From the NCBI GenBank assembly GCA_002049455.2, contig KV919140.1, positions 1 to 64,000 of the forward strand: DNA of 64,000 nt, written 5' to 3'. The notes beneath the pieces were generated by a model, which did not search any database, was not told where the DNA came from, and worked only from the letters and a program-made list of their open reading frames with translations. Position 1 is the first letter of the stretch, and every line of letters starts with the position of its first letter. The position numbers and the translations under genes are program-made. Of this stretch, positions 1-8,930 are shown piece after piece. This DNA comes from Porphyra umbilicalis. Its lineage: Eukaryota; Rhodophyta; Bangiophyceae; Bangiales; Bangiaceae.

Positions 1-114
1 GGAAGGCTGGGCTGTGGGTCGATTTCCGGGGCAGTTCCTTCGACGGACCGAGCTGATCAAGAGGTCACTTCGGCTGGACGACGAACCAACGTGGTGGTGC
101 TTAGAACCGCTACA
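1..114 (+). repeat. 3' tail of element A 5' LTR
   Basis: Bases 1-114 match 8817-8930 with two differences and end in ...CCGCTACA, the same end as the 3' LTR and the solo LTR at 14250-14744. Confidence 0.9.
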
Positions 115-119
115 ATTTC

Positions 120-134
120 TGGTGGAGCAGCAGG
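120..134 (+). other. Putative primer-binding site of element A
   Basis: TGGTGGAGCAGCAGG starts 5 bases after the LTR end. TGG at this place would pair with a tRNA CCA end. Element B has TGGTGGAGCAGCACGG at the same place after its own LTR end, so the two gypsy elements appear to share a primer tRNA. I could not name the tRNA. Confidence 0.6.
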
Positions 135-257
135 GGATTCCGGCCGTTGCCACGCCCGTACCGGGTAGCCGGTTCCCCGATCGTCTGTTGGTTTGTGATT
201 TCAAGGCGACGTGGATCTCCGCGTCGGTCTGTCGTCGATTACCGCCCGGCCACTACG

Positions 258-1934
258 ATGGCGTCGCCGTCCGACATCCCCAAGTCGAACGCGATCGCTA
301 GCGGTATGCCGGCGGGTACATCCGCGGTGACCCCAGCGGTCGCTGCAACAGGGGGATCCGCGGCCGGATCAGGGATTCCCTTCACTCCGCCTCTGCCATT
401 GGCGGACCTCGTGGGCGAAACGGTTCGTCGTGTCCCACCGGGGGCCGGTGCCTTCCTCCCTCGACGTCTCGACGAACGGACGGGATTGGTGGATCAAGAT
501 CGTGATCCGGCGACGCCTTTAGCGATGGCTGATCTGGACACGGCGCTGTCGACGTTCCGCGAGTCGTTATTGGCCGACGTTTCTCGGGTCATCGCGGCGA
601 GCCCCGCGGGCTCTGCTCAAGATGCCCCCCGCCGAGATTCTCCAGTGGACACGCGGAAGAGCCGCAGCAAAGGGAAGTCACGGCGTCACCGTAGTCCCTC
701 GTCGTCATCGTCGTCTTCATCTTCCTCGCCGTCGCCGGCGACAACCGACAACGACGACGACCACGTGGGGCGCAAGGTGGGGTCCGGCAAGTTGGCGGTC
801 CTCGAGTGCCCGGACGATCGCTTCGCGGGCGTCCTGGACTACCGATCGTACCGACTACGGAACCGTCACTCGACCTACGGGGCGTCGCAGGCCCGCAAGA
901 TGGGACGGACGGCCAAGAATATGAAGTTCTCCTTCGGGGGGACCCCGATGTTCAACGGGAAGGAACCCCTCAAGGTCTTCTCGTGGCTCCGAAAGTTCGT
1001 CAAGGCCTGCGATGACAACGATGTGTCCGAGGGGATGGGTTTGTACCTAATTCCCAACTTCCTCGCGGGCGACGCTGAGACGCGGTTCACTCGGAACCTA
1101 CCGGGGTCGGATATCGCGGGCGGACGGGGCTCGCTTGGATCCTTCCCCGCGGCGGTCAATTGGCTGTTGTCGACCTACGCGGAGCCGCACGATTTGGGGC
1201 TGGCGCAGGACAAGTTTAGCCGGGCGGCGCTCGTGGACAACGAGGGGGTGGATGCCTTCGCGGCACGTCTACGGAGCCTCGCTGAGCTTTGCGGCAACAT
1301 CCACTCCGAGGGGACGATGAAACAGCAGCTGATCCAAGGCTTACCGGAGTATCTACGGACGGATGCCTTCGTGTACAACTCGGCGCAACGAAGCTACCAA
1401 CAGTTGTCGACCTACGTGGCGGGGAAATATCGGGCCGCCAAGGACGTCATGGCGTTGGCAAGCCGGGGGTCACCCGGGGGATCATCGCGGAAGGGACAGA
1501 CGTCGACGGGTCCCCGAGGCCTCTCGGTCAACCAACTCCACTCCTCGTGGGAGGAGGATGACACGGCGACGTACGACACGGTCGCCGTGCTGCCGTCGGG
1601 TACCCCGGGGTTCCGCACGGCTGGGGGAGCGCCGTATGTTCGGCGGGAGGCCCCGACGGGTCCCCCGCTGTGCTACATGTGTTGGACGCGTGGCCACCGA
1701 GTCCCTGATTGCAAGATTCTGACGGACAAACAGCGGGACCTCGTGAAGGCCGCGCGGAGCACCTTCCTTCGACAGAGGAACGCGGGGGCGGGCGCCCCCT
1801 CGGATCGCACCTCCGTCGTGGCCCTGGTGTGGGACGACCTGTTGGGCGGTGCGGAGGCAACGAGGACGGAGGGGGGGGACGCCCCGCCCGTAGCAACTTC
1901 GGCCAAGGGGCGCCGCGGGGCGGGAAACGCCTAG
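258..1934 (+). CDS. gag: Element A Gag polyprotein
   Basis: Capsid/nucleocapsid protein of the retrotransposon, about 558 residues from the ATG at 258; the frame is open upstream but without a better ATG. It has a low-complexity Ser/Arg-rich stretch near residues 135-170, a retrotransposon Gag-like central region, and a CCHC zinc knuckle, CYMCWTRGHRVPDC, near residue 472 (C-x2-C-x4-H-x4-C) typical of nucleic-acid-binding nucleocapsids. The frame overlaps the start of pol by about 225 bases. Confidence 0.85.
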   Translation: MASPSDIPKSNAIASGMPAGTSAVTPAVAATGGSAAGSGIPFTPPLPLADLVGETVRRVPPGAGAFLPRRLDERTGLVDQDRDPATPLAMADLDTALSTFRESLLADVSRVIAASPAGSAQDAPRRDSPVDTRKSRSKGKSRRHRSPSSSSSSSSSSPSPATTDNDDDHVGRKVGSGKLAVLECPDDRFAGVLDYRSYRLRNRHSTYGASQARKMGRTAKNMKFSFGGTPMFNGKEPLKVFSWLRKFVKACDDNDVSEGMGLYLIPNFLAGDAETRFTRNLPGSDIAGGRGSLGSFPAAVNWLLSTYAEPHDLGLAQDKFSRAALVDNEGVDAFAARLRSLAELCGNIHSEGTMKQQLIQGLPEYLRTDAFVYNSAQRSYQQLSTYVAGKYRAAKDVMALASRGSPGGSSRKGQTSTGPRGLSVNQLHSSWEEDDTATYDTVAVLPSGTPGFRTAGGAPYVRREAPTGPPLCYMCWTRGHRVPDCKILTDKQRDLVKAARSTFLRQRNAGAGAPSDRTSVVALVWDDLLGGAEATRTEGGDAPPVATSAKGRRGAGNA

Positions 1935-4900
1935 GGGGGGTGGCATTGCCATCCCCCTCCATCCCCCGTGTCCGCCCCAACTCCCCGGTTGCCCCCCGCC
2001 ACGTCACGTTTGCCTCCCCTGGGGTAACCGCGACGTGGCCTGTCCCGGCCCGCTGCCCCTGCCGTCGCGGGCGATATCGCCCGCGGTTCAAGGGGACGCT
2101 GTTGCTACTACGGAAAGAGAATTTTGAGATTAGTGCGTCGTACCAGTTGGCGCCGTGGCAGACCCCCGTCCCAACGAGGGCGGTGGTCGACACTGGCGCC
2201 GGACCAAGTGTGATCCGCGCGGATATGTTGCCCGAAGGGTGGACCGAGTATGCATCGCGGGCGCCACCCCGGACGCAAGTGAGTGACGCCTCGGGGCAGC
2301 TGCTCAAGGTGAACGCGGAGGTGTCGCTGACGATCTACGTCGGGGGTGCCGCTATGGAGTATGAGTTCCTCGTGGTCAAGGCATTGTCGGTACCGCTCAT
2401 CCTCGGGTGGGACTTCCAGCGCAACTACGTGGACACCATCTCCCCCAAGACGCAGACGATCAAGTGGGACGACGGCACGTCCACGGTGGCGACGCGGAGC
2501 TGGACGGGAAACACGCGGCCCGCGCCCCCTCGCCGAGGAAACAAGCCGAAGGCCCAAGCTGGGGCTATCCGGCTTCGGCAAGGGGTAACCGTCGGCCCGC
2601 GGTGCATCCAGGCGGTCCAAGTGTGCTGCAACGTCAAGGGGGTCCACCTGGTACGGGAACGCCCCGTCAAAATGAGCCGACGGAAGGTACTGTTGCACAA
2701 CGCGGTCGCGGAGTTCTCCCCCAACACCCCGCGCTCCCTCTACCTGACGAACATCGGGGACGTGCCGGTGCACCTAACGAAGGGGAATGTCGTCGGAACC
2801 GCGACGGCCTACAATGGGCCGCTGCACGTCGTCGAGGAGGAGGAGGAACCGGGGGCGGTCCTAACGATGGGGGCGGACCCCCGTGACAAGCCCGACGAGG
2901 AGTTCAAGACGGGGCGGCAAGCCGAAGAGAGGATCGACGAGGGACAACCTCCACCTCACCCGCCGGACAAGACGTATCCCAAGCCGGAGGTCCACTGGGA
3001 GGGCGTCCCCGACCCGCTTCGTGGTGACGTGGACGACCTCCTCGAGGAGTACAAAGCGCTATGGGCGGGGCAACTCGCCAAGGTCGACGTCACCCCGCAC
3101 CGGATCGAGGTGACCCCCGGGGCACGGCCACGGCGGGCCCAACCCTATCGGGCGAGCCACGCTTCGAGGAACATCATCGCCAAGGAGGTGCAACGCCAGC
3201 GGGACCTCGGGGTTATCGAGCCCTCAAGTGCCGAGTGGGCCTTCCCTGTGGTTCTGGTTCCGAAACCCGACGGGACAGTGCGGTTCTGTGTGGATTACCG
3301 CCGACTTAACGAGGTCACGGTGCGGGATGTGTACCCGTTGCCACGAATGGACGATTGTATTGACTTCCTCGGGGATGCCAAGGTGTTTTCGACGCTCGAC
3401 TGCAACTCGGGGTATTGGCAGATCCCCGTGGCGGACGAGGACCGGGACAAGACGACCTTCGTTTGCCACGAAGGGGCCTACCGCTACATCCGCCTTCCCT
3501 TCGGGCTGTCCAATGCCCCGGCGACCTTCCAACGGGCCATCGACATGATCCTCGGGGGACTCAAGTGGAAGAGCTGCCTCGTGTACCTCGACGACATCAT
3601 CGTCTTCTCGCAGACGGCGGGGGAACACGTGGAACACCTCCGGGAGGTCTTCACGGCGCTGCGCGGCGCGGGTGTCTCCCTGAAGGCCAAGAAGTGCCAC
3701 TTGTTCCAAGAGGAGGTGGAGTATTTGGGCCATATCGTGGGCCGGGGGGAGCTGAAGGTACAGGACAAGAACATCCGCGGACTCAAGGAGGCGTCTCCCC
3801 CGCGGTGCAAGAAGGACCTACGTAGCTTCCTCGGGATGTGCAACGTGTATCGGAGGTTCGTCAAGGACTACGCCCAAGTGGCGCGACCGTTGGCCGCCAT
3901 GACAAGTTCCAAGAGGCCCGACCGGTGGGGGACGCTGTCCAACGAGGCCCTGGGGGCATTTGAGGAACTCAAGAGGCGACTCACGGAGGCCCCCATCCTC
4001 GCCCTGCCGAGGCGACAAGGGACCTACACGTTGGACACAGACGCAAGCGCGGGGCAGGTCGGCGCGGTCCTTTTACAAGAACAACCCGACCAATCCACGC
4101 GGCCCGTTGGCTATTGGAGCCGCTCCCTCAACGCGGCGGAGCGAAACTACAGTACGACGGAGCGGGAGTGCCTCGCGGTTGTGTGGGCGTCCCTCCTTCT
4201 CCGCCCCTACGTCGAGGGGACCCGCTTCACAGTGTGCACGGACCATGCGGCGCTCAAGTGGATGCTGCATATGGACGGGGCTCACGGGAGGCTGGCGCGG
4301 TGGCGGTTGCGACTGGCGGAGTTCGAATACGTGGAACAGACACGCCCCGGGGCGTCACACCACGCGGCGGACACGATGTCACGCATCTCAACACCCGCGG
4401 GAGACGAGGGGGCGATACCCGACGCGGTACCTTGTCTGGCGTTGCCCAACTCGTCGGCCGCGTGGCAGTTACCGCCGGAGACCAAGGGGGGACTCCTAGG
4501 CCCCCTAACGCTCGCCGAGCTCCTCGAGGGGCAGGCGGAGGACGGACGGTGCAAGGAGGTCCGCGCGGCGATGGACAGCAACGACAAGTCGCGGTTCCGC
4601 GAGGACTCGAACGGCCTGTTGGTGCGCACGGCGCCGTTGGACGGGGCCACGCAAGTCTACGTGCCGACCCACATGCGCTACGGGGTGATGATGCGGGAGC
4701 ACTACCCTCCGCAAGCCGGGCATCCGGGGGCCAACAAGATGTACACGTCGATGCGACGATGGTTTTATTGGGAGTGTATGGTGGTGGACGTCTACGCCTT
4801 AGTGGCGAACTGCGTGCAGTGCGCGCGGAACCGCGTCGGCAAGCGACGGAAGACGATCTACATCAAGACATTCCCCCCGACGGAGCCGCTGACGGACCTG

Positions 4901-6013
4901 TGTATGGATCTGCTCGGTCCCCTCCCCCGAACCGAGGCGGGGAACGAACACCTGTTGGTCATCGTGGATCGCTTCTCCAAGATGACGCGGGCCATCCCCC
5001 TTCAGCGGATCGACGCGGAATCCATCGCGGCGGCTTTTTTGGACTACTGGGTGGCGGCCTATGGACCCCCAGCGACGGTGTTGTCCGACAATGGCCCCCA
5101 GTTCCGTTCCACGTACTTCCAAGGGGTTTGCTCGCTCCTCGGGATCTCCAACCGGTACTCCACGACGTACCACCCGCAGACGAACGGCCAAGTGGAACGC
5201 TACAACCGGACCATCGTGGGCCAGTTGCGGACGTACGTCGAGGACCAACAGGACCGATGGGACGAGTTGGTGTCGATGCTGACGTTGGCCTACAACAGCC
5301 GACCGCAGCAGAGCACCGGGGTGGCGCCCCTCGAGTTCGTCACCCCCGAGCGTGTGCGGAGCCTCTCCGTGGAACGCCTCGTCGGCTCCCCGGCACCCGA
5401 GGAGACGGACGGCAGCCCACGAGCCGTCCGCGAGGGCATCCGAGAGCGGCTACGGAACCTAATCCACAAGGTGTGGAAGTCCCTCTCGCTGGCACAGCGG
5501 CGGTACAAGAGGAACTACGACGCCCGCGTACGACCGGTCAACAAGGACGTCCACGCGGGGGACTGGGTGTTCGTCGATGGCCACGCGCGGACCAAGTATA
5601 AGCTCGGGACCCGCGCGGCCGGACCGTACAAGGTGTTGTCCCGCGGGGAAGGCACGTTCTCGCTGGATATCGGCGGGTACCCTGAGACGGTAAGCAGCGA
5701 CCACGTGACGGCGGCGCCGGGCCCACCGGGGGATCCGCAGACGCTGCTGCAGAACCTCGGGGTGCCCCAAGACATCGTGGTCCCCGAAGGGCATCAACAC
5801 ACGGGCAAGGAGTTCGTCTGGGAGGCCTTCGTGGGCCACGAAGTCGCGGACGACGGCACGCTACGCCTGTGGACCCGCTGGTGGGGGTACCACCCCGAGG
5901 AGGACACCCTCGAGTTGGCCAGTCGGTTCGACAAACGTAAGGTGCACCAGTATATGCGGCGGGTGGGCCTACGAGTCGAAGAAGCCGGGTCGGTCGTCGA
6001 CTTCCTCGCCTAA
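1709..6013 (+). CDS. pol: Element A Pol: protease, RT, RNase H, integrase, chromodomain
   Basis: About 1434 residues in the -1 frame relative to gag. Visible domains in order: aspartic protease (VVDTGAGPSVI, about residue 160); reverse transcriptase (FCVDYRRLNEV; catalytic YLDDIIVFS near residue 626); RNase H (LDTDASAGQVGAVL; TTEREC); integrase with an HHCC zinc domain (CVQCARNRVGKRRK, near residue 1040) and a DDE core starting at MDLLGPLPRT; a GPY/F-type motif (AGPYKVLSR); and a C-terminal chromodomain-like segment (LRLWTRWWGYHPEEDTLE, about residues 1370-1415). RT before RNase H before integrase marks Ty3/gypsy; the chromodomain marks a chromovirus, a group that uses this domain to target chromatin. 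Confidence 0.93.
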   Translation: MQDSDGQTAGPREGRAEHLPSTEERGGGRPLGSHLRRGPGVGRPVGRCGGNEDGGGGRPARSNFGQGAPRGGKRLGGVALPSPSIPRVRPNSPVAPRHVTFASPGVTATWPVPARCPCRRGRYRPRFKGTLLLLRKENFEISASYQLAPWQTPVPTRAVVDTGAGPSVIRADMLPEGWTEYASRAPPRTQVSDASGQLLKVNAEVSLTIYVGGAAMEYEFLVVKALSVPLILGWDFQRNYVDTISPKTQTIKWDDGTSTVATRSWTGNTRPAPPRRGNKPKAQAGAIRLRQGVTVGPRCIQAVQVCCNVKGVHLVRERPVKMSRRKVLLHNAVAEFSPNTPRSLYLTNIGDVPVHLTKGNVVGTATAYNGPLHVVEEEEEPGAVLTMGADPRDKPDEEFKTGRQAEERIDEGQPPPHPPDKTYPKPEVHWEGVPDPLRGDVDDLLEEYKALWAGQLAKVDVTPHRIEVTPGARPRRAQPYRASHASRNIIAKEVQRQRDLGVIEPSSAEWAFPVVLVPKPDGTVRFCVDYRRLNEVTVRDVYPLPRMDDCIDFLGDAKVFSTLDCNSGYWQIPVADEDRDKTTFVCHEGAYRYIRLPFGLSNAPATFQRAIDMILGGLKWKSCLVYLDDIIVFSQTAGEHVEHLREVFTALRGAGVSLKAKKCHLFQEEVEYLGHIVGRGELKVQDKNIRGLKEASPPRCKKDLRSFLGMCNVYRRFVKDYAQVARPLAAMTSSKRPDRWGTLSNEALGAFEELKRRLTEAPILALPRRQGTYTLDTDASAGQVGAVLLQEQPDQSTRPVGYWSRSLNAAERNYSTTERECLAVVWASLLLRPYVEGTRFTVCTDHAALKWMLHMDGAHGRLARWRLRLAEFEYVEQTRPGASHHAADTMSRISTPAGDEGAIPDAVPCLALPNSSAAWQLPPETKGGLLGPLTLAELLEGQAEDGRCKEVRAAMDSNDKSRFREDSNGLLVRTAPLDGATQVYVPTHMRYGVMMREHYPPQAGHPGANKMYTSMRRWFYWECMVVDVYALVANCVQCARNRVGKRRKTIYIKTFPPTEPLTDLCMDLLGPLPRTEAGNEHLLVIVDRFSKMTRAIPLQRIDAESIAAAFLDYWVAAYGPPATVLSDNGPQFRSTYFQGVCSLLGISNRYSTTYHPQTNGQVERYNRTIVGQLRTYVEDQQDRWDELVSMLTLAYNSRPQQSTGVAPLEFVTPERVRSLSVERLVGSPAPEETDGSPRAVREGIRERLRNLIHKVWKSLSLAQRRYKRNYDARVRPVNKDVHAGDWVFVDGHARTKYKLGTRAAGPYKVLSRGEGTFSLDIGGYPETVSSDHVTAAPGPPGDPQTLLQNLGVPQDIVVPEGHQHTGKEFVWEAFVGHEVADDGTLRLWTRWWGYHPEEDTLELASRFDKRKVHQYMRRVGLRVEEAGSVVDFLA

Positions 6014-6443
6014 GGCAATTCCCACCTGGGACACGTGGTTTTCAAGTTTCGAATCGTGGCATTTTTTCGGGTTCGACACGTGTCCCGGTTGGAACCACGT
6101 GGCCGGGGTGGCGACCGTCCCGACTGCGAGCCGGGTTGGCCGTCTTCTCCGTGACACGGGGGGAGGTGAGGGTCAAGGCGATCAGGCGGCGTGGTCGGTA
6201 CCAGGGGGCGGGGTGGTACGTGATGGCTGACCGACGGGGGCCGATCCAATGATGGACCACGACGGGGTCTAAGATTCGGCCTGACGAACAAGGGGCTCTC
6301 CCAAGGGTGATACGCAAACGACCCGCGTGGGGTTTATTGGTCGGTGACGAGCCGTACGGCCCCGTCTACGCTACAACACCCCCCTACACTACTACGCGCT
6401 ACGACTACAACTCCCGAGGGGGATTGTTACCCCACCCCCCGGG

Positions 6444-8078
6444 TCAGCGGCGGGCCGACGAGGGTCCACCCCACTCCGGACCGGGCGGACCACGCGGGCG
6501 CTGCGTCGCGTGTTCCTCGTGGTAGGCGTCGCGGTCGCGGTGATGCTGTTGACGGCGGTTGGCCCCGCCGGCGGCCACGCCGACCTCGCGAATGAGGGCC
6601 GCGCGGATGCTACGACGACCGACCAGCTGAAGCAACTCCTCCAAGTGACGGGGCGGAACCCCGGGGTGGTCGCGGGCCCACTGGGCGATCGAGTCGCCAA
6701 GGGAGACCACGGTGTGGCTCAAGCCGGCTACAAGCGTCCCCGTGGTGTAGCCGCGGAGTTCCCCGGGGCCACAAGCCACGACGCGCGCCAAACCCTGCGG
6801 GACACGGTCCGAGGGGATGTGGTCGAGTTGGTCAAAAGCCACGTCGGGGATGTCACGGTGTTCCACGGGGTCGAACGAGACGATGAGGCTACCCCCGGAG
6901 TTACCCCCAGAGGGGGCGGCGGAGGCGGCGGGCGGCGACGGACCCGGAGGGGACAACACCACGGCACCAGTCACCACGGAGGTAGCGGGCGGCGTGGTTC
7001 CACCCCCGGGGTAACGCGGGCTGCGGGCAGCCGAGACGGTGGCGGCCCAACCCCCACGAGCAGGGCCGTAGCCACGCGCCTCGAGGATGTCCGCGGTGTA
7101 CGGCAGGTCGAAGGGGCGAAGGTCCTTGGCGACCTTGGCGTGAGTGCCGTCGTCGTCCACCTCGAGGGACGCCCAAATCCAACCCTCGCGGTCACGGCGG
7201 TCGGTGCTACGCGCACGAAGGCGCTGGCGGAAGGCCTCCGTGTCGGGAAGCTGGTCCGCGAGGTCCAGCAAAGCCCCGAGGGTAGCAGCCGCCTCGGCGT
7301 CGGGACCCGCGGGGTTGATGCAGATGTTGGACGCCCCGAGGGAGCGGATCCAATCGAGGAGACGCGGGGGGTAACGCCACAAGACTTGGCGGGTGCGGAA
7401 CGTCTCGAGGAGAACGACGGCCGCCGCGAGGGCCCACTCGCTACGGAAGACGGCCCACGAGGCGCGCCGGCCCGCGTAGAGGTCTTCCGTGGCATACGCG
7501 TGCACCCACGGGAGTTCCACCATGCAGCCGTACGGGACTTCCACCCCGGACCACCACGCGGGAGTCGGCAGGTAGAAGCGCGAGCGGGTCGCCGTGGCGC
7601 AGCTCGAGTACTCCGCCTGGTGCCACGCCACGAGGTGGCCGGTGAGGCCGCCCCGGTGGTTGCGAGCCGTCGTCAGCTGCACCATCGTGGGGCCCTCCGA
7701 GTCCGACACGCCGATGAAGGGCGGACACGTGAGGATGTATTCGAAGGTCGGCACCAACGGCGGGTCCACCGGGGGGTCGTCCATGAAGCCCACGTAGGAT
7801 CGGCGGTACCCCACCTGGCGGCTACGCCGCACCACGGTGATCGACGAGGCGCGGTCGTCCAAGGAAGGCACGAGGGCGTGCGGCATCGCCGCGATGTGCT
7901 TGGCGAACGGGTTGGAGGGGCGCGCCGAGTCGATGCCCCGGAACGTCGCGTGGGCTAGCGACCCCGCCACCCCCATGCGGGCCTCCTCACGGGCCCACGC
8001 GGGCGCCCACGTCGCCGGATTGGACAGGACGGGCAGGGGGCCCACGACGGTCTGGTAGCGCATCTCCTCGTCGGCCAT
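6444..8078 (-). CDS. Antisense ORF inside element A, between pol and 3' LTR; function unknown
   Basis: An uninterrupted 544-codon frame from the ATG at 8078, on the opposite strand to gag-pol. The open frame extends upstream to 8267 without an ATG. The N-terminal 300 residues have a balanced, globular-looking composition rich in Trp, Tyr, Phe and Cys (VGFMDD, TPAWWSGVEVPYG, ELPWVHAYATEDLYAG, WRYPPRLLDWIRSLGA). The later part has a Gly/Pro/Ser-rich linker and then another ordered-looking stretch. I recognise no domain. Some plant Ty3/gypsy lineages (Tat/Ogre/Retand types) are known to carry extra, sometimes antisense, ORFs in this position; homology to those is not claimed. A plus-strand frame over the same bases (6510-7958) is lower in complexity and is taken as its shadow. 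Confidence 0.6.
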   Translation of the reverse strand: MADEEMRYQTVVGPLPVLSNPATWAPAWAREEARMGVAGSLAHATFRGIDSARPSNPFAKHIAAMPHALVPSLDDRASSITVVRRSRQVGYRRSYVGFMDDPPVDPPLVPTFEYILTCPPFIGVSDSEGPTMVQLTTARNHRGGLTGHLVAWHQAEYSSCATATRSRFYLPTPAWWSGVEVPYGCMVELPWVHAYATEDLYAGRRASWAVFRSEWALAAAVVLLETFRTRQVLWRYPPRLLDWIRSLGASNICINPAGPDAEAAATLGALLDLADQLPDTEAFRQRLRARSTDRRDREGWIWASLEVDDDGTHAKVAKDLRPFDLPYTADILEARGYGPARGGWAATVSAARSPRYPGGGTTPPATSVVTGAVVLSPPGPSPPAASAAPSGGNSGGSLIVSFDPVEHRDIPDVAFDQLDHIPSDRVPQGLARVVACGPGELRGYTTGTLVAGLSHTVVSLGDSIAQWARDHPGVPPRHLEELLQLVGRRSIRAALIREVGVAAGGANRRQQHHRDRDAYHEEHATQRPRGPPGPEWGGPSSARR

Positions 8079-8435
8079 CGCGGAGGACGACGCGGGCACG
8101 GACGTCCCGTCGACGGGCGGCCGCCGGGTCCTCGGTCCGACAAGGGGGGGCGGGGGGGGGCCCCCGGGGGGCCGACAGAAGCAAGAAGCGGCGGGCACCA
8201 CGGGGGAGGGGTGGACGGCACGTCGTGGGGTGGGCGGAGGAACGAGTCGGCGAACACCGCGTCGCAACGAGCGCGGAGGGTTACGTCGTGGGGTGGCGTG
8301 GGGGAGTCGTGGAGTCGCCTGTGTGGGGGGGTGGCGGTTGTGGCCGGCACCCGGCCGGGGGGCCGGGCTGGAACCCCCTCCTCAGGGGTCGACGCGGGAC
8401 GGGCAGGGACGCCACGTCACGCGACGAGGGGGCTG

Positions 8436-8930
8436 TGTGGCGGTCGGGGGTCCCCAGTTGGAAGGGGCGTGGCCCCTCAGCTGTGGACAGCACACCCCCG
8501 GGGGCCGCCCCAAAATATCCCGATCCGGGCCAGCAAGGGAATGACCTGTCCAGATCTCGGGGAGATTGGATTCGGTCGGGGGCGGGGCTTTTCCCAAGTG
8601 GTTTTCCCAGCCCCCCTACTACTTGTTTGAACTTTTCGCTTTGGAGGGATTTATCTGTTTGGCGCATTTGGGGTGGCTACTTTGGCCACCGGCGTTCGGT
8701 TTGGGAGGGGTTATTGACAGCGGGGACGCCGTCCCCGTCGCCGTTTGATAAAACGAACTGTGCTTTGGACTACGATTCCCCCCTGGGCTTTGCCGTGATC
8801 CTCTCCTCCCGTTGGGGGAAGGCTGGGCTGTGGGTCGATTTCCGGGGCGGTTCCCTCGACGGACCGAGCTGATCAAGAGGTCACTTCGGCTGGACGACGA
8901 ACCAACGTGGTGGTGCTTAGAACCGCTACA
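8436..8930 (+). repeat. Element A 3' LTR (495 bp)
   Basis: Begins TGTGGCGG and ends CCGCTACA. Its limits are fixed by the solo LTR at 14250-14744, which has the same 495-bp length and both ends. A short G-rich tract (GAGGGGGC) just upstream may serve as polypurine tract. Confidence 0.88.

Larger units (their letters stand above)
1..8930 (+). mobile_element. Element A: Ty3/gypsy chromovirus LTR retrotransposon, 5' end cut by window edge
   Basis: Order on the plus strand: tail of the 5' LTR, primer-binding site, gag, pol (protease, reverse transcriptase, RNase H, integrase, chromodomain-like C-terminus), a 2.4-kb tail holding a long antisense ORF, then the 3' LTR. The last 114 bases of both LTRs are present and differ at 2 positions, so the insertion is young. 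The coding part looks whole. gag and pol lie in overlapping frames, consistent with the frameshift read-through known in this family. The start of the 5' LTR (about 380 bases) lies outside the window, so the target duplication cannot be checked. Confidence 0.93.

Noticed and set aside
6510-7958. Plus-strand 482-codon frame in the tail of element A
   Set aside because: Gly/Arg/Val-rich and without ordered segments; the opposite frame over the same bases looks far more protein-like, so this is taken as its shadow.
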